From positions 39,769-103,768 of the forward strand of contig CACZMV010000003.1 in NCBI GenBank assembly GCA_902782305.1: a DNA stretch of 64,000 bases, written 5' to 3'. Shown here one piece after another: positions 44,178 through 52,910 of this stretch. Both the position numbers and the translations under genes were made by a program. The first letter of the stretch is position 1; every line of letters starts with the position of its first letter. This DNA comes from an uncultured Prevotellaceae bacterium (GTDB lineage: Bacteria > Bacteroidota > Bacteroidia > Bacteroidales > Bacteroidaceae). The notes under the pieces were generated by a model. It was not told the DNA's origin. It saw only the letters and a list, made by a program, of their open reading frames with translations, and did not search any database.

Positions 44178-45977
44178 CTAAGACTTTACAGGAATCGTGA
44201 GGATAAAGCGTGCACCAGCCTTGTATTCCCTGTCTAAAGATAAGCTTCCTCCCAACAGAATAGCCATCTTCAGACTCATAGTCAGGCCCAATCCGAAACC
44301 TTGCTTGAAAACGTCTTCCTTGAAGAAACGATCAAATATGCGATGTTGGTTCTCCTCGGAAATGCCAATACCTGAATCTTGCACAATGAAACGCACAACA
44401 CCATGATCAGGACTATCGTGAACTTTCAATTCTACATAGCCAGTATCTGTGAACTTCATGGCGTTGTCAAGCAGTTGCTCTAATACTTTCTCTATGGCTT
44501 TGCGATTGCTGTGAACAGTATAGTCGTCGTCCAGTTCTGAGATGAATTCCAGACTAAGACGTCCTTGGTTTTTAATTTCTGCTTGACCTATCAGGCGACG
44601 ACAGAATTCGTTGACAGCAATAATGTCATCTTTTGAATAGTGTTGCTTGCTCTCATCTTCTGCTACTTCTAACAGTTCGTTAACGATATAGCTAATCATC
44701 TGAGTGTTCTTGCTGATATCGCTGAGCATTCTGCTACGCTCTTCTTCTGTCAGGTCGTAGTCTGGATTATTGATAATCTGTGCATAGCCAGTAATGATAT
44801 TCAAAGGAGTGCGAATCTCATGACTGACGTGTTTGATGAAGGAATCTTTCATGCGATCAGACTCCTCAGCACGTGAGAGGGCAACCTCTAATTCCTTGTT
44901 CTGCTTGAGCAGTGTTTTCTGGTAGCGTCGACGCATCAGGTTACGCGATATAACCAGACCTAAGGCAGCAACTACCATGATGAGGGCTATGCTAAGAAGC
45001 AGATTCTGGCGCTTAGTAGCTTTCTTCTCTTTTTCCAAGGCTTCTTCTTTCATCCTTTGCAGTCCCATCTCGCCATTAATCTCGTTGATGTTATTGAAAA
45101 GCATATCGCTATTCAACGAGTCACGTAGGTCGCGACGATAGTCCGCTTCCCTTAATGCTTTCTCCTTTTCACCCATCATGTCATAAATCTGGATACGCAT
45201 ATCACAGCGATCTAAGGGGTCGAAGTCTGGCGAGTCGTGACTGAGAATCTCTAAGGCTGTTTGGTAATCGCCTGTAAAGGTGGCATGCAGCATGTTCATC
45301 AAGTCTCTGCCATAGGCATCAAGCATGGGATGCTCTTCGCGACATTTCAGATATTGCTGGTATGCCTCTTCATAGTGCTTCTTGTCTTTGAGATAGAATG
45401 AGATTTCTCCCTTCAGCACTACATATACCTTATAATAATTAGGCCACTTGGTAGCCATTTTTCCAAAATACTCATTTACCTCCCAAGCCTTTTGGGGCTC
45501 ACGATGTGCCTGAAGTTGAGCTATACGTGAATAGATGCTTATCAGTGAACCTGTATCAGAAGGCTCACAAGCTTTTAGGGCATCGTGATAGTATTTCTTG
45601 GCCATGCGGTAGTTTCCACGTAGGTCGTAGATATTACCCAATGCAGAATAGACAATGTCATAGTGATTCTCATTCTTTTCCTTCATCTCTTGCAGCATGT
45701 CGCTACACTTCTTGATGGCTCTATAGGTCTTACCTTGTTCTGTGTCATACAGAATCTCGTTCAGAAAGACCTTATAGTAAGAGTCCATATTCTGTTTTTT
45801 CAGATAATGAGCTTTCATCTGCTCTGTGGCCTGATAGAACGCAGCTTCGTTAGAATCTGTGTAAAGCTCAAGGTAACGACGATAGAGATTAGCAAATGCT
45901 GTATCCTTTGGCTCTTTTGCAAAAGTTCCGAAGGGTAGCAAGAGCAGTAAGAGAGTCAACAAGTATTTATAGTTCAT
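44178..45977 (-). CDS. TPR-containing membrane sensor histidine kinase
   Basis: 599 residues: signal peptide (MNYKYLLTLLLLLLPFGTFAK), periplasmic TPR-like helices (about 25-300), coiled coil, membrane span (LLLSIALIMVVAALGLVIS, about 322-340), then a cytoplasmic kinase. H-box SHEIRTPLNIITGYAQII (His about 385), N-box QLLDNAMKF, G1 QDSGIGISEEN, F-box RIFDRFFKED and G2 GFGLGLTMS are all intact. There is no receiver domain, and no response regulator lies nearby, so the partner is unknown. Layout mirrors the TPR-phosphatase at 885-2804. It lies 29 bp after lgt and may be co-transcribed with ychF and lgt. Confidence 0.9.
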   Translation of the reverse strand: MNYKYLLTLLLLLLPFGTFAKEPKDTAFANLYRRYLELYTDSNEAAFYQATEQMKAHYLKKQNMDSYYKVFLNEILYDTEQGKTYRAIKKCSDMLQEMKEKNENHYDIVYSALGNIYDLRGNYRMAKKYYHDALKACEPSDTGSLISIYSRIAQLQAHREPQKAWEVNEYFGKMATKWPNYYKVYVVLKGEISFYLKDKKHYEEAYQQYLKCREEHPMLDAYGRDLMNMLHATFTGDYQTALEILSHDSPDFDPLDRCDMRIQIYDMMGEKEKALREADYRRDLRDSLNSDMLFNNINEINGEMGLQRMKEEALEKEKKATKRQNLLLSIALIMVVAALGLVISRNLMRRRYQKTLLKQNKELEVALSRAEESDRMKDSFIKHVSHEIRTPLNIITGYAQIINNPDYDLTEEERSRMLSDISKNTQMISYIVNELLEVAEDESKQHYSKDDIIAVNEFCRRLIGQAEIKNQGRLSLEFISELDDDYTVHSNRKAIEKVLEQLLDNAMKFTDTGYVELKVHDSPDHGVVRFIVQDSGIGISEENQHRIFDRFFKEDVFKQGFGLGLTMSLKMAILLGGSLSLDREYKAGARFILTIPVKS

Positions 45978-46006
45978 AGTTATTGATAGTAGAGTTAAAC
46001 TGCATG

Positions 46007-46816
46007 TCAGGTCTTTTGTTTCCTGAACATGCAGATAAGTCCAACAACGATAAAGGGAATGGAGAGAATCTGTCCCATATCCAAGGGAAGTGAGGCCTCG
46101 AAAGCTTCTTGTATCTCCTTGGTATATTCAATGAAGAAACGGAAGGTGAAGATATAGGTCAGGCAGAAACCAAAGTACCAGCCAGTACCAATCTTCTCAG
46201 GCATTCTTTTGTGCATCCACCACATCAATCCAAACAGGATAGCATAGGCGATAGCCTCGTAAAGCTGACCAGGATGGCGAGGCATCATATCCACCCGTTC
46301 GAAAATAAAGGCCCAGGGCACATCCGTTGTCTTACCAATTATCTCTGAGTTCATGAGATTGCCCAAACGAATGAAGCAAGCCATAGAGCCAGTGGCGATG
46401 GCAATGTTGTCTAATACTCGCCAAATGCTGAGCTTTGTCTTCTTGACATAGAGCCACAAGGCAATAATCAGACCTAGTGTACCTCCATGAGATGCCAAGC
46501 CTTGATAACCAATATACTTCCATCCTCCTTCTGCCAAGAAACGGATGGGCAGGAACATTTCGATGAATCCTTTGACAGAAGTCAGGAAATAATCTGGCTG
46601 GTAGAAAATGCAATGCCCTAGACGAGCACCCACCAGAATACCTATGAAACAGTAGAAAAAGAGAGGATCGAAGAGCTCGTCCTTGATTTTCTGTTCCTTA
46701 TACAGGCGCTTGACAATTAAAAATGCCACAGCAAAGCCTATCAGCCAGCATAATCCATACCATCGAAAGGGTCCAAAACCCTCATTGGGATTCCATGTTA
46801 TATAGAGTAGTTCCAT
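46007..46816 (-). CDS. lgt: Prolipoprotein diacylglyceryl transferase
   Basis: 269 residues, seven-span inner-membrane enzyme that adds diacylglycerol from phosphatidylglycerol to the lipobox Cys of lipoproteins. Family features: [29 protein letters not shown] (the H-G-G loop), and [15 protein letters not shown] with [15 protein letters not shown], the typical Lgt signature ends. Many lipoproteins in this window depend on it. It lies 30 bp after ychF. Confidence 0.95.
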   Translation of the reverse strand: MELLYITWNPNEGFGPFRWYGLCWLIGFAVAFLIVKRLYKEQKIKDELFDPLFFYCFIGILVGARLGHCIFYQPDYFLTSVKGFIEMFLPIRFLAEGGWKYIGYQGLASHGGTLGLIIALWLYVKKTKLSIWRVLDNIAIATGSMACFIRLGNLMNSEIIGKTTDVPWAFIFERVDMMPRHPGQLYEAIAYAILFGLMWWMHKRMPEKIGTGWYFGFCLTYIFTFRFFIEYTKEIQEAFEASLPLDMGQILSIPFIVVGLICMFRKQKT

Positions 46817-46846
46817 TTTTTCGATATTTCGATGTTTCGAAAGGAA

Positions 46847-47947
46847 TTAAACATTGAATCTAAAGTGCATGATATCACCATCCTGCACCACATATTCCTT
46901 ACCTTCAATGCCCATCTTACCAGCCTCGCGAACAGCAGCCTCACTGCCATACTGAATATAATCGTCGTACTTGATAACCTCAGCACGAATGAAACCTTTT
47001 TCGAAGTCGGTATGGATAACACCAGCACACTGGGGAGCCTTCCAACCCTTCTTGTATGTCCAGGCCTTAACCTCCATCTCGCCAGCAGTAATGAAAGTTT
47101 CCAAATTCAGCAGGGCATAGGCCTTTTTAATCAGGCGATTGACACCACTCTCTTCCAAGCCCAGTTCCTCCAAGAACATCTGCTTGTCTTCGTAGCTTTC
47201 AAGTTCTGCGATATCTTCTTCTGTCTTGGCAGCGATAATCATGGCTTCAGCTCCTTCCTCTTTAGCCAGTGCTTCAACTTTCTTCGTGAAGTCGTTGCCA
47301 CTCTTGGCATCAGCCTCACCCACATTGCAAACATACAAAACAGGCTTTGCAGTCAACAGGAACAGATTACGAGCACAGTCCTGCTCGTCTTTGCTCTCGA
47401 ATTCCACGATACGAGCATTCTTTCCTTGCTCCAGAACCTCTTTGTAAGCCTTCAGCACAGCAACCTCTACCTTTGCATCTTTATTGCCTGCAGCAGCAGC
47501 CTTCTCTGTCTTAGCCAAACGACTCTCAATGGTTTCGAGGTCTTTCAGCTGAAGCTCTGTATCAATGATTTCCTTGTCGCGGATGGGGTCGATGGTTCCA
47601 TCCACATGGGTGATATTCTCATCCTCGAAACAACGCAATACATGGATGATGGCATCCGTTTCACGAATATTACCCAAGAATTTATTACCTAAGCCTTCAC
47701 CCTTTGAGGCACCTTTTACCAAACCAGCAATATCAACGATTTCGCAAGTAGCAGGAACAATGCGTCCAGGATGTACCAACTCAGCCAATTTGGTAAGTCG
47801 CTCATCAGGAACGGTAATCACACCCACATTGGGCTCAATCGTACAAAAAGGGAAATTTGCTGCCTGGGCCTTTGCGCTCGACAAGCAATTAAACAAAGTA
47901 GACTTACCCACGTTGGGCAGTCCCACAATACCACATTTTAATGACAT
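46847..47947 (-). CDS. ychF: Redox-regulated ATPase YchF
   Basis: 366 residues, Obg-family nucleotidase that prefers ATP and interacts with ribosomes. G1 is GLPNVGKSTLFN; the altered G4 (NVGEAD replacing NKxD, as in VCNVGEADAK) explains ATP preference; a coiled coil lies in the middle, and the C-terminal TGS domain contains FNLEFITAG-type sequence (LNLETFITAGEMEVKAWT) and AGVIHTDFEKGFIRAEVI. The promoter is at 47978-48009. Confidence 0.95.
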   Translation of the reverse strand: MSLKCGIVGLPNVGKSTLFNCLSSAKAQAANFPFCTIEPNVGVITVPDERLTKLAELVHPGRIVPATCEIVDIAGLVKGASKGEGLGNKFLGNIRETDAIIHVLRCFEDENITHVDGTIDPIRDKEIIDTELQLKDLETIESRLAKTEKAAAAGNKDAKVEVAVLKAYKEVLEQGKNARIVEFESKDEQDCARNLFLLTAKPVLYVCNVGEADAKSGNDFTKKVEALAKEEGAEAMIIAAKTEEDIAELESYEDKQMFLEELGLEESGVNRLIKKAYALLNLETFITAGEMEVKAWTYKKGWKAPQCAGVIHTDFEKGFIRAEVIKYDDYIQYGSEAAVREAGKMGIEGKEYVVQDGDIMHFRFNV

Positions 47948-47977
47948 CTTTTCTTATAAACGTTTATATTCTGGGTG

Positions 47978-48009
47978 CAAAGTTAGTGCAAATCGAGCGA
48001 AAAACCAAA
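47978..48009 (-). promoter_or_regulatory. Promoter of ychF-lgt
   Basis: Minus strand: TTTG at 48006-48009 and TAACTTTG at 47978-47985, spacing 20 nt; leader about 30 nt. Confidence 0.7.
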
Positions 48010-48066
48010 CGTTTTTGAGTTTTTCCGAGATGCAGCCTAAGTTCTCCAAGGAGAAAGGTACAAAGA

Positions 48067-48123
48067 AATTAAGAATTAAGAATAATTATATAAAAGAAGG
48101 CCGGAAACATACGTTCCGACCTT
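48067..48123. terminator. Heptamer array and hairpin terminator after the rubredoxin gene
   Basis: 48067-48087: AATTAAG, AATTAAG, AATAATT in 7-bp phase. 48097-48123: imperfect hairpin with AAGG-C-CGGAA and TTCCG-A-CCTT arms; on the minus strand it is followed by a T-rich stretch, so it should end the rubredoxin transcript. Confidence 0.65.
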
Positions 48124-48144
48124 AATTTGTTGATTTCAGTGGGA

Positions 48145-48306
48145 TTACTCCTCTGGTGAGAATTCGTCTTTTCCTACGCCACAGAGGGGGCATACCCAAT
48201 CCTCAGGGATGTCTTCAAAGGCTGTGCCTGGAGCGATACCGTTATCGGGATCGCCTGCTTCTGGGTCATAAACATAACCACAGGTGTCGCAAATGTACTT
48301 TTTCAT
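48145..48306 (-). CDS. Rubredoxin
   Basis: 53 residues from ATG 48306: starts [15 protein letters not shown] and ends [18 protein letters not shown]. The two C-x2-C pairs (Cys6/Cys9 and Cys39/Cys42) that bind one iron are in their normal places, as are the aromatic residues Y4, Y11, Y13 and W37. It carries electrons in the cytosol, often for oxygen or peroxide detoxification in anaerobes. The start is 22 nt after the GT9 stop on the same strand, so it probably shares that transcript. Its redox partner is not visible here. Confidence 0.95.
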   Translation of the reverse strand: MKKYICDTCGYVYDPEAGDPDNGIAPGTAFEDIPEDWVCPLCGVGKDEFSPEE

Positions 48307-48328
48307 TGTTGTTTAAATTAGTTGTTAG

Positions 48329-49384
48329 TTATTTAATAGAAAGAATGTGTTCCACCTTTTCAACGATGGTCTTTGGTGAAATATTGTTCATACATGCATA
48401 ATCGCCTCGTCTGCAGGGCTTTTGTCCATAGATGCTGCAAGGGCGACAGTCGAGATCAACTTGTACGATATTTGCCTTATCCTGTCCCCATCCCAGGAAA
48501 CCAGCATAGGGATGAGTGGCTCCCCAAACACTGACAACAGGAGTACCCGTAAGTGAAGCCAGGTGCATGTTCGATGAATCCATGGAAATCATAACGTCCA
48601 GATGACTCATCAGGATAAGTTCCTGGTGCAGCGACTCAACATTCTTGCAGACATAGACACAAGCCTTATGCTCTTTGGTCCATTCTGTGAAGTATTGTTC
48701 TTCCTGCTGGCCACGTCCGAAAAGGAAAATGCGAGCCTTGGGATATTTCTGCAACAATTGTTCTATGACCTGATGCATCAGTTGGGGAGGGTAGACCTTT
48801 CCTTGATGGGCCGCAAACGGGGCGATACCTATCCACTGCTCAAAGGAGTTCTTTACGTTCAAGCCTTTTGCCAACATATTCAGATTGCCTCCTTCGCCCT
48901 CAGGGAAGATGCTCTTGAATTGGATGTTGACAGGATAGCCCAGCTTTTTGAATACTTCTACATAGTTCTCGAAAGAAGTAGGTTGCTGCTCAAGATGCTT
49001 CGAGCGTTTTGAAGTGATGCGTCGACGTCCTTTCCTGTGCTTATTGATGTGTTCAACTCTGTAATGCCCAATGTTAAAGCGAAGTCGCAGGTATTCTGAT
49101 CGCAGCACATTATGCAGGTCGGCAACAGCAGTGAACTGTTTGGCTGCCAGTCGACGATAAAGGGCATTGAGACCCTTGATACCATGATATTCGTGCTTCA
49201 AGTCTGCTGCCATGAAATTGACATTGGGCGCCAAGTCTTCAAACAACGGACGTGCAAAGGTACGACTCAATACGGTAATGCGAACATGAGGATATTGCTG
49301 TGCCAGTGAGTAAACCACAGGCACTACCATCGCTACGTCGCCCATAGCTGAAAAGCGAATAACGAGTATGTGCTCCTTCTTCAT
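48329..49384 (-). CDS. Glycosyltransferase family 9 (heptosyltransferase-like) protein
   Basis: 351 residues, GT-B fold. The N-terminal LVIRFSAMGDVAMVVPV is the family signature (nucleotide-sugar enzymes that build the LPS inner core), and the C-terminal donor-site region has MSHLDVMISMDSSNMHLASLTGTPVVSVWGATHP. Later Cys-rich end: CRPCSIYGQKPCRRGDYACM. The sugar moved is not certain, as Bacteroidota cores vary. It lies 26 bp downstream of a DUF4254 gene and 22 bp upstream of rubredoxin. Confidence 0.92.
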   Translation of the reverse strand: MKKEHILVIRFSAMGDVAMVVPVVYSLAQQYPHVRITVLSRTFARPLFEDLAPNVNFMAADLKHEYHGIKGLNALYRRLAAKQFTAVADLHNVLRSEYLRLRFNIGHYRVEHINKHRKGRRRITSKRSKHLEQQPTSFENYVEVFKKLGYPVNIQFKSIFPEGEGGNLNMLAKGLNVKNSFEQWIGIAPFAAHQGKVYPPQLMHQVIEQLLQKYPKARIFLFGRGQQEEQYFTEWTKEHKACVYVCKNVESLHQELILMSHLDVMISMDSSNMHLASLTGTPVVSVWGATHPYAGFLGWGQDKANIVQVDLDCRPCSIYGQKPCRRGDYACMNNISPKTIVEKVEHILSIK

Positions 49385-49410
49385 CTTTTAAAACAGTGTC
49401 ACAGGATAAC

Positions 49411-50016
49411 CTATGATTTCTTGTAGAAAATAGGATTTGTGCTGGGATCGTTGTACATCTTCATCTGTCTGTACACCTTCATATACTTACGACCAGCCTT
49501 GATGTCATCCAGCAATTGGTCGATAGCCTTTGACAGGTCTACTTGTTGCTCCAACAGCACATCCAGTTTAGCTTTGCATTTTGCAATATGTTCAGCATCA
49601 GCATCTTTACGCTCTGTCTGTTCCTTCATGTGCCATATCTTCAGCGCCAGAATGCTCAGTCGGTCAATGGCCCATGCAGGACTTTCTGTGTTCAGAGTGG
49701 CTTCAGGCAAAACATGTACTTCTGCATACAGGGTGCGGAAATAGCTGTCAATCTCTTCTACCAAGTCTGTACGATCCTGATTGGAACTATCTATGCGACG
49801 TTTCAGAGCCAATGCCTTTGTGGGCTCAATATGTGGGTCGCGAATGATATCCTCCAAGTGCCACTGAACGGTATCAATCCAACATTTGGTATAGAGGCTG
49901 AACTCAATCGTTTCACGCTCATAAGGATTGTTAAGAGGGGTATCCACATCATCTTTCAGGTGGTAGTCGCGAATGGCCTGAATGAATACCTTATTTGCTT
50001 TTTCTGTAAATGACAT
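49411..50016 (-). CDS. DUF4254 family protein
   Basis: 201 residues, highly helical and charged, no signal peptide or membrane span. The sequence (NNPYERETIEFSLYTKCWIDTVQWHLEDIIRDP ... LNTESPAWAIDRLSILALKIWHMKEQTER) matches the Bacteroidota DUF4254 family, which is usually next to a GT9 transferase, as here. The function is unknown, possibly a partner of LPS-core synthesis. The -7 box TATCTTTG is on the minus strand at 50042-50049. Confidence 0.85.
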   Translation of the reverse strand: MSFTEKANKVFIQAIRDYHLKDDVDTPLNNPYERETIEFSLYTKCWIDTVQWHLEDIIRDPHIEPTKALALKRRIDSSNQDRTDLVEEIDSYFRTLYAEVHVLPEATLNTESPAWAIDRLSILALKIWHMKEQTERKDADAEHIAKCKAKLDVLLEQQVDLSKAIDQLLDDIKAGRKYMKVYRQMKMYNDPSTNPIFYKKS

Positions 50017-50102
50017 ATCGTTTACGTATTAGTTTATTTTGCAAAGATACAAAAAAGTTGTGATAACTGACGAATGAAAGGCTATAATTTAAATATATTT
50101 TG

Positions 50103-50110
50103 TAACTTTG
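50103..50110 (+). promoter_or_regulatory. -7 box of pdxB
   Basis: TAACTTTG 9 nt upstream of the ATG at 50120, so the leader is only about 4 nt. Divergent from the DUF4254 promoter (50042-50049). Confidence 0.6.
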
Positions 50111-50119
50111 TACCCAGAT

Positions 50120-51148
50120 ATGAAGATAGTAGTTGACAATAAGATACCTTATATTCGCGAAAAACTGGCCCTGTTGACCAGTGATGTGGTGTATTTGCGA
50201 GGTGCTGAAATTAACGCCAGTGACGTGAAGGATGCTGATGCGCTGATAGTAAGAACCCGTACCCATTGTAATGAACAATTGCTTTCTGGCAGTAAGGTTC
50301 AGTTTGTTGCTACTGCCACGATAGGTTTTGACCATATTGATACCGATTATCTGAAACAAGCAGGAATTGCATGGACCAACTGTCCTGGTTGTAATTCTGG
50401 TTCTGTGGCACAGTATGTAGAGTGTTCCTTGTTGCAGTTACAGCAGTATTTAGGTCTTCACTTACAGGAATCAACTATCGGAATTGTGGGTTGCGGACAT
50501 GTTGGTTCAAAGGTAAAGGCTGTGGCAGAACGTTTAGGCATGCATGTTTTGGTGTGCGATCCGCCATTGGAAAAAGCTAATCCCCATCACTCATCATCCA
50601 TCACTTATGTCCCTCTGGACATCATCGAGCGCGAATGTGACGTGATTACTTTCCATGTTCCATTGACCCATGAGGGGCCATATGCAACCTTCCATATGGC
50701 TGATGAAGATTTTTTCCATCGTTTGCCTCGCGTACCTTATATAATAAATACAAGTCGAGGCGAGGTGGTCGATAATATTGCGCTGCTTTCTGCCTTGCAA
50801 GAGGGTAGGGTGAAGGATGCTGTTATTGATGTTTGGGAAAATGAACCCAAGTTAAATGAAACATTGCTTCAGCGTGTCTTTATCGGTACACCTCATATTG
50901 CAGGTTATTCTGCTGATGGGAAGGTAAATGCAGACAATATGGTTATTGATGCACTTTGTCGTCATTTTCGCTTACCTCATCCAGGAAAAATTGTGTCTCC
51001 TGAGCTCCCGATAGATTTTCAAGATACGGGTAGTCCTTTGGATTATTACAATCCGATGGAAGACAGTCAACAATTAAAAAACGACGCCTCAAAATTTGAA
51101 AGTTTACGCAATAACTACCCTTTAAGGCGCGAAAAGTTGCACAGTTAA
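50120..51148 (+). CDS. pdxB: Erythronate-4-phosphate dehydrogenase
   Basis: 342 residues from ATG 50120 (MKIVVDNKIPYIRE, the usual PdxB start). NAD-dependent oxidation of 4-phosphoerythronate in pyridoxal-phosphate synthesis. Signs: ATIGFDHIDTDYL, NAD motif GIVGCGHVGSKV, catalytic INTSRGEVVDN (Arg), WENEP (Glu) and TPHIAGYSADGK (His). The C-terminal extension past residue 290 carries the PdxB-type dimer segment, ending REKLHS. A weaker assignment would be another D-2-hydroxyacid dehydrogenase, but the start and end fit PdxB. Confidence 0.9.
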   Translation: MKIVVDNKIPYIREKLALLTSDVVYLRGAEINASDVKDADALIVRTRTHCNEQLLSGSKVQFVATATIGFDHIDTDYLKQAGIAWTNCPGCNSGSVAQYVECSLLQLQQYLGLHLQESTIGIVGCGHVGSKVKAVAERLGMHVLVCDPPLEKANPHHSSSITYVPLDIIERECDVITFHVPLTHEGPYATFHMADEDFFHRLPRVPYIINTSRGEVVDNIALLSALQEGRVKDAVIDVWENEPKLNETLLQRVFIGTPHIAGYSADGKVNADNMVIDALCRHFRLPHPGKIVSPELPIDFQDTGSPLDYYNPMEDSQQLKNDASKFESLRNNYPLRREKLHS

Positions 51149-51189
51149 TGGTCGTTTGTGCACAAAAGAGTGCTTTTTTACGTTTAAAA

Positions 51190-51221
51190 TTTGCATAACT
51201 CAATAAAAATGTGTTACTTTG
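51190..51221 (+). promoter_or_regulatory. Promoter of acpP-fabF
   Basis: TTTG at 51190-51193, TTACTTTG at 51214-51221 (one base off TAnnTTTG), spacing 20 nt; leader about 70 nt. Confidence 0.65.
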
Positions 51222-51296
51222 CACCCGCTAAGCGACACATTTTTGTGAAGTTTTCAGAATAAGAAATCATTTATTAACATTTTAAAGAAGAAAATT

Positions 51297-51533
51297 ATGT
51301 CAGAAATTGAAAGCAAAGTAAAGGCAATTATTGTAGACAAACTTGGTGTTGATGAGGCTGAGGTTAAGCCCGAAGCAAGTTTCACTAACGATCTTGGTGC
51401 TGATTCACTGGATACCGTAGAGCTCATCATGGAGTTCGAGAAGGAGTTCGGTATTTCTATTCCCGACGACAAGGCTGAGAAGATCGGTACTGTTGGTGAC
51501 GCTATCGCTTACATCGAGGAGAACGCAAAATAA
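51297..51533 (+). CDS. acpP: Acyl carrier protein
   Basis: 78 residues, typical. It carries the growing fatty acyl chain on a phosphopantetheine attached to Ser in [13 protein letters not shown] (Ser39-type DSL motif). Acidic helix II ([17 protein letters not shown]) is normal. It is 114 bp from fabF on the same strand with a long hairpin in the gap. Confidence 0.97.
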   Translation: MSEIESKVKAIIVDKLGVDEAEVKPEASFTNDLGADSLDTVELIMEFEKEFGISIPDDKAEKIGTVGDAIAYIEENAK

Positions 51534-51535
51534 CT

Positions 51536-51619
51536 AATGAGTAATTAGGAATTAGGAATTAGAAATTGTGATTACTCATTCGGTGATTTATTTTGCTGAA
51601 GTAATCATAATTTCTAATT
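51536..51619. repeat. Two mutually exclusive hairpins between acpP and fabF
   Basis: Hairpin A: AATGAGTAAT (51536-51545) with ATTACTCATT (51571-51580). Hairpin B: a 20-bp stem, 51557-51576 with 51600-51619, all paired if one G-U is allowed. They share bases 51571-51576. The 5' part is built of 7-bp units (ATGAGTA, ATTAGGA, ATTAGGA, ATTAGAA). Confidence 0.75.
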
Positions 51620-51647
51620 TTTATTTTTTATTTCTAATTTAATTTTT

Positions 51648-52910
51648 ATGGAATTAAAAAGAGTAGTAGTAACAGGTATGGGTGCCGTTACACCACTTGG
51701 CAACACTCCTAAGGATACTTGGGAAGCCATGTTGGCGGGTAAAAGCGGTGCTGCACCTATTACCCTTTTCGATGCTTCTAAGTTCAAGACTCAGTTTGCC
51801 TGTGAGGTAAAGGGTCTTGATGTCAATGCTTACATTGACCGCAAAGAGGCTCGTAAAATGGACCGCTATACCCAGTTGGCCATTATCGCAGCCAAGCAGG
51901 CTGTTGAGGATAGTGGCATGGATCTGGAAGCAGAGGATAAGAATCGTATTGGTGTAGTTTATGGAGTTGGTATCGGTGGTATTAAGACCTTCGAGGAAGA
52001 GGTGAGCTATTATGGAGCTCATCGTGAGGATGGTCCTAAGTTCAACCCCTTCTTCATTCCCAAGATGATTGCAGACATCGCTGCTGGTCAAATTTCGATT
52101 ATGTATGGCTTCCACGGCCCCAACTATATCACCGCTTCTGCTTGTGCTTCTTCTTCGAACGCACTGGCTGACGCTTTCAACCTGATTCGCTTGGGTAAGG
52201 CCAACGCCATCGTTGCTGGTGGTGCTGAGGCTGCTATCTGCGAAACAGGTGTTGGTGGTTTCAATGCCATGAAGGCCCTTTCTACCCGTAACGACGAGCC
52301 AGAGAAGGCCAGCCGTCCGTTCAGCGCCAGCCGTGATGGTTTCATCATGGGCGAGGGTGCTGGTTGTCTGATTCTCGAGGAGCTCGAGCATGCTAAGGCT
52401 CGTGGTGCCAAGATCTATGCAGAGATGGTAGGAGCCGGCATGAGTGCCGATGCATACCACATCACCGCTTCTCACCCAGAAGGTCTTGGTGCTAAACTCG
52501 TGATGCAGAATGCTTTGGAAGATGCCGGCATGAAGCCTGAGGATATCGATTACATCAACGTTCACGGTACCTCTACTCACGTTGGTGACATCTCTGAGGC
52601 CAAGGCCATCAAGGATGTGTTTGGCGATGCAGCCTACAAGTTGAACATCTCGTCAACCAAGTCAATGACAGGTCACCTGCTGGGTGCTGCCGGTGCCGTT
52701 GAGGCTATGGCAACCATCCTGGCTGTCCAGAACGATATTGTACCTCCCACCATCAACCATGAGGATGGCGATGAGGACGAGGAGATTGACTACAACCTCA
52801 ACTTCACCTTCAACAAGGCTCAGAAGCGTGAGGTTCGTGCTGGTCTCAGCAATACCTTCGGATTTGGTGGTCACAATGCCTGCGTAGTCTTCAAGAAGTA
52901 TGTGGGTTAA
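51648..52910 (+). CDS. fabF: Beta-ketoacyl-ACP synthase II
   Basis: 420 residues. Elongates acyl chains with malonyl-ACP in fatty-acid synthesis. The catalytic Cys is in TASACASSSNALADAF (about 164), and the two His residues are in VHGTSTHVGD (about 304) and SSTKSMTGHLLGAAGAVEA (about 341); the end has NTFGFGGHNACVVF. Starts MELKRVVVTGMGAVTPLG as usual. The rnc start overlaps its end by 11 bp. Codon use is strongly biased to high expression. Confidence 0.97.
   Translation: MELKRVVVTGMGAVTPLGNTPKDTWEAMLAGKSGAAPITLFDASKFKTQFACEVKGLDVNAYIDRKEARKMDRYTQLAIIAAKQAVEDSGMDLEAEDKNRIGVVYGVGIGGIKTFEEEVSYYGAHREDGPKFNPFFIPKMIADIAAGQISIMYGFHGPNYITASACASSSNALADAFNLIRLGKANAIVAGGAEAAICETGVGGFNAMKALSTRNDEPEKASRPFSASRDGFIMGEGAGCLILEELEHAKARGAKIYAEMVGAGMSADAYHITASHPEGLGAKLVMQNALEDAGMKPEDIDYINVHGTSTHVGDISEAKAIKDVFGDAAYKLNISSTKSMTGHLLGAAGAVEAMATILAVQNDIVPPTINHEDGDEDEEIDYNLNFTFNKAQKREVRAGLSNTFGFGGHNACVVFKKYVG

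Noticed and set aside
46832-47692. 286-codon frame opposite ychF
   Set aside because: Shadow of ychF, which is unmistakable.
51654-52580. 308-codon frame opposite fabF
   Set aside because: Shadow of the highly biased fabF gene; no start context and no recognisable motif.
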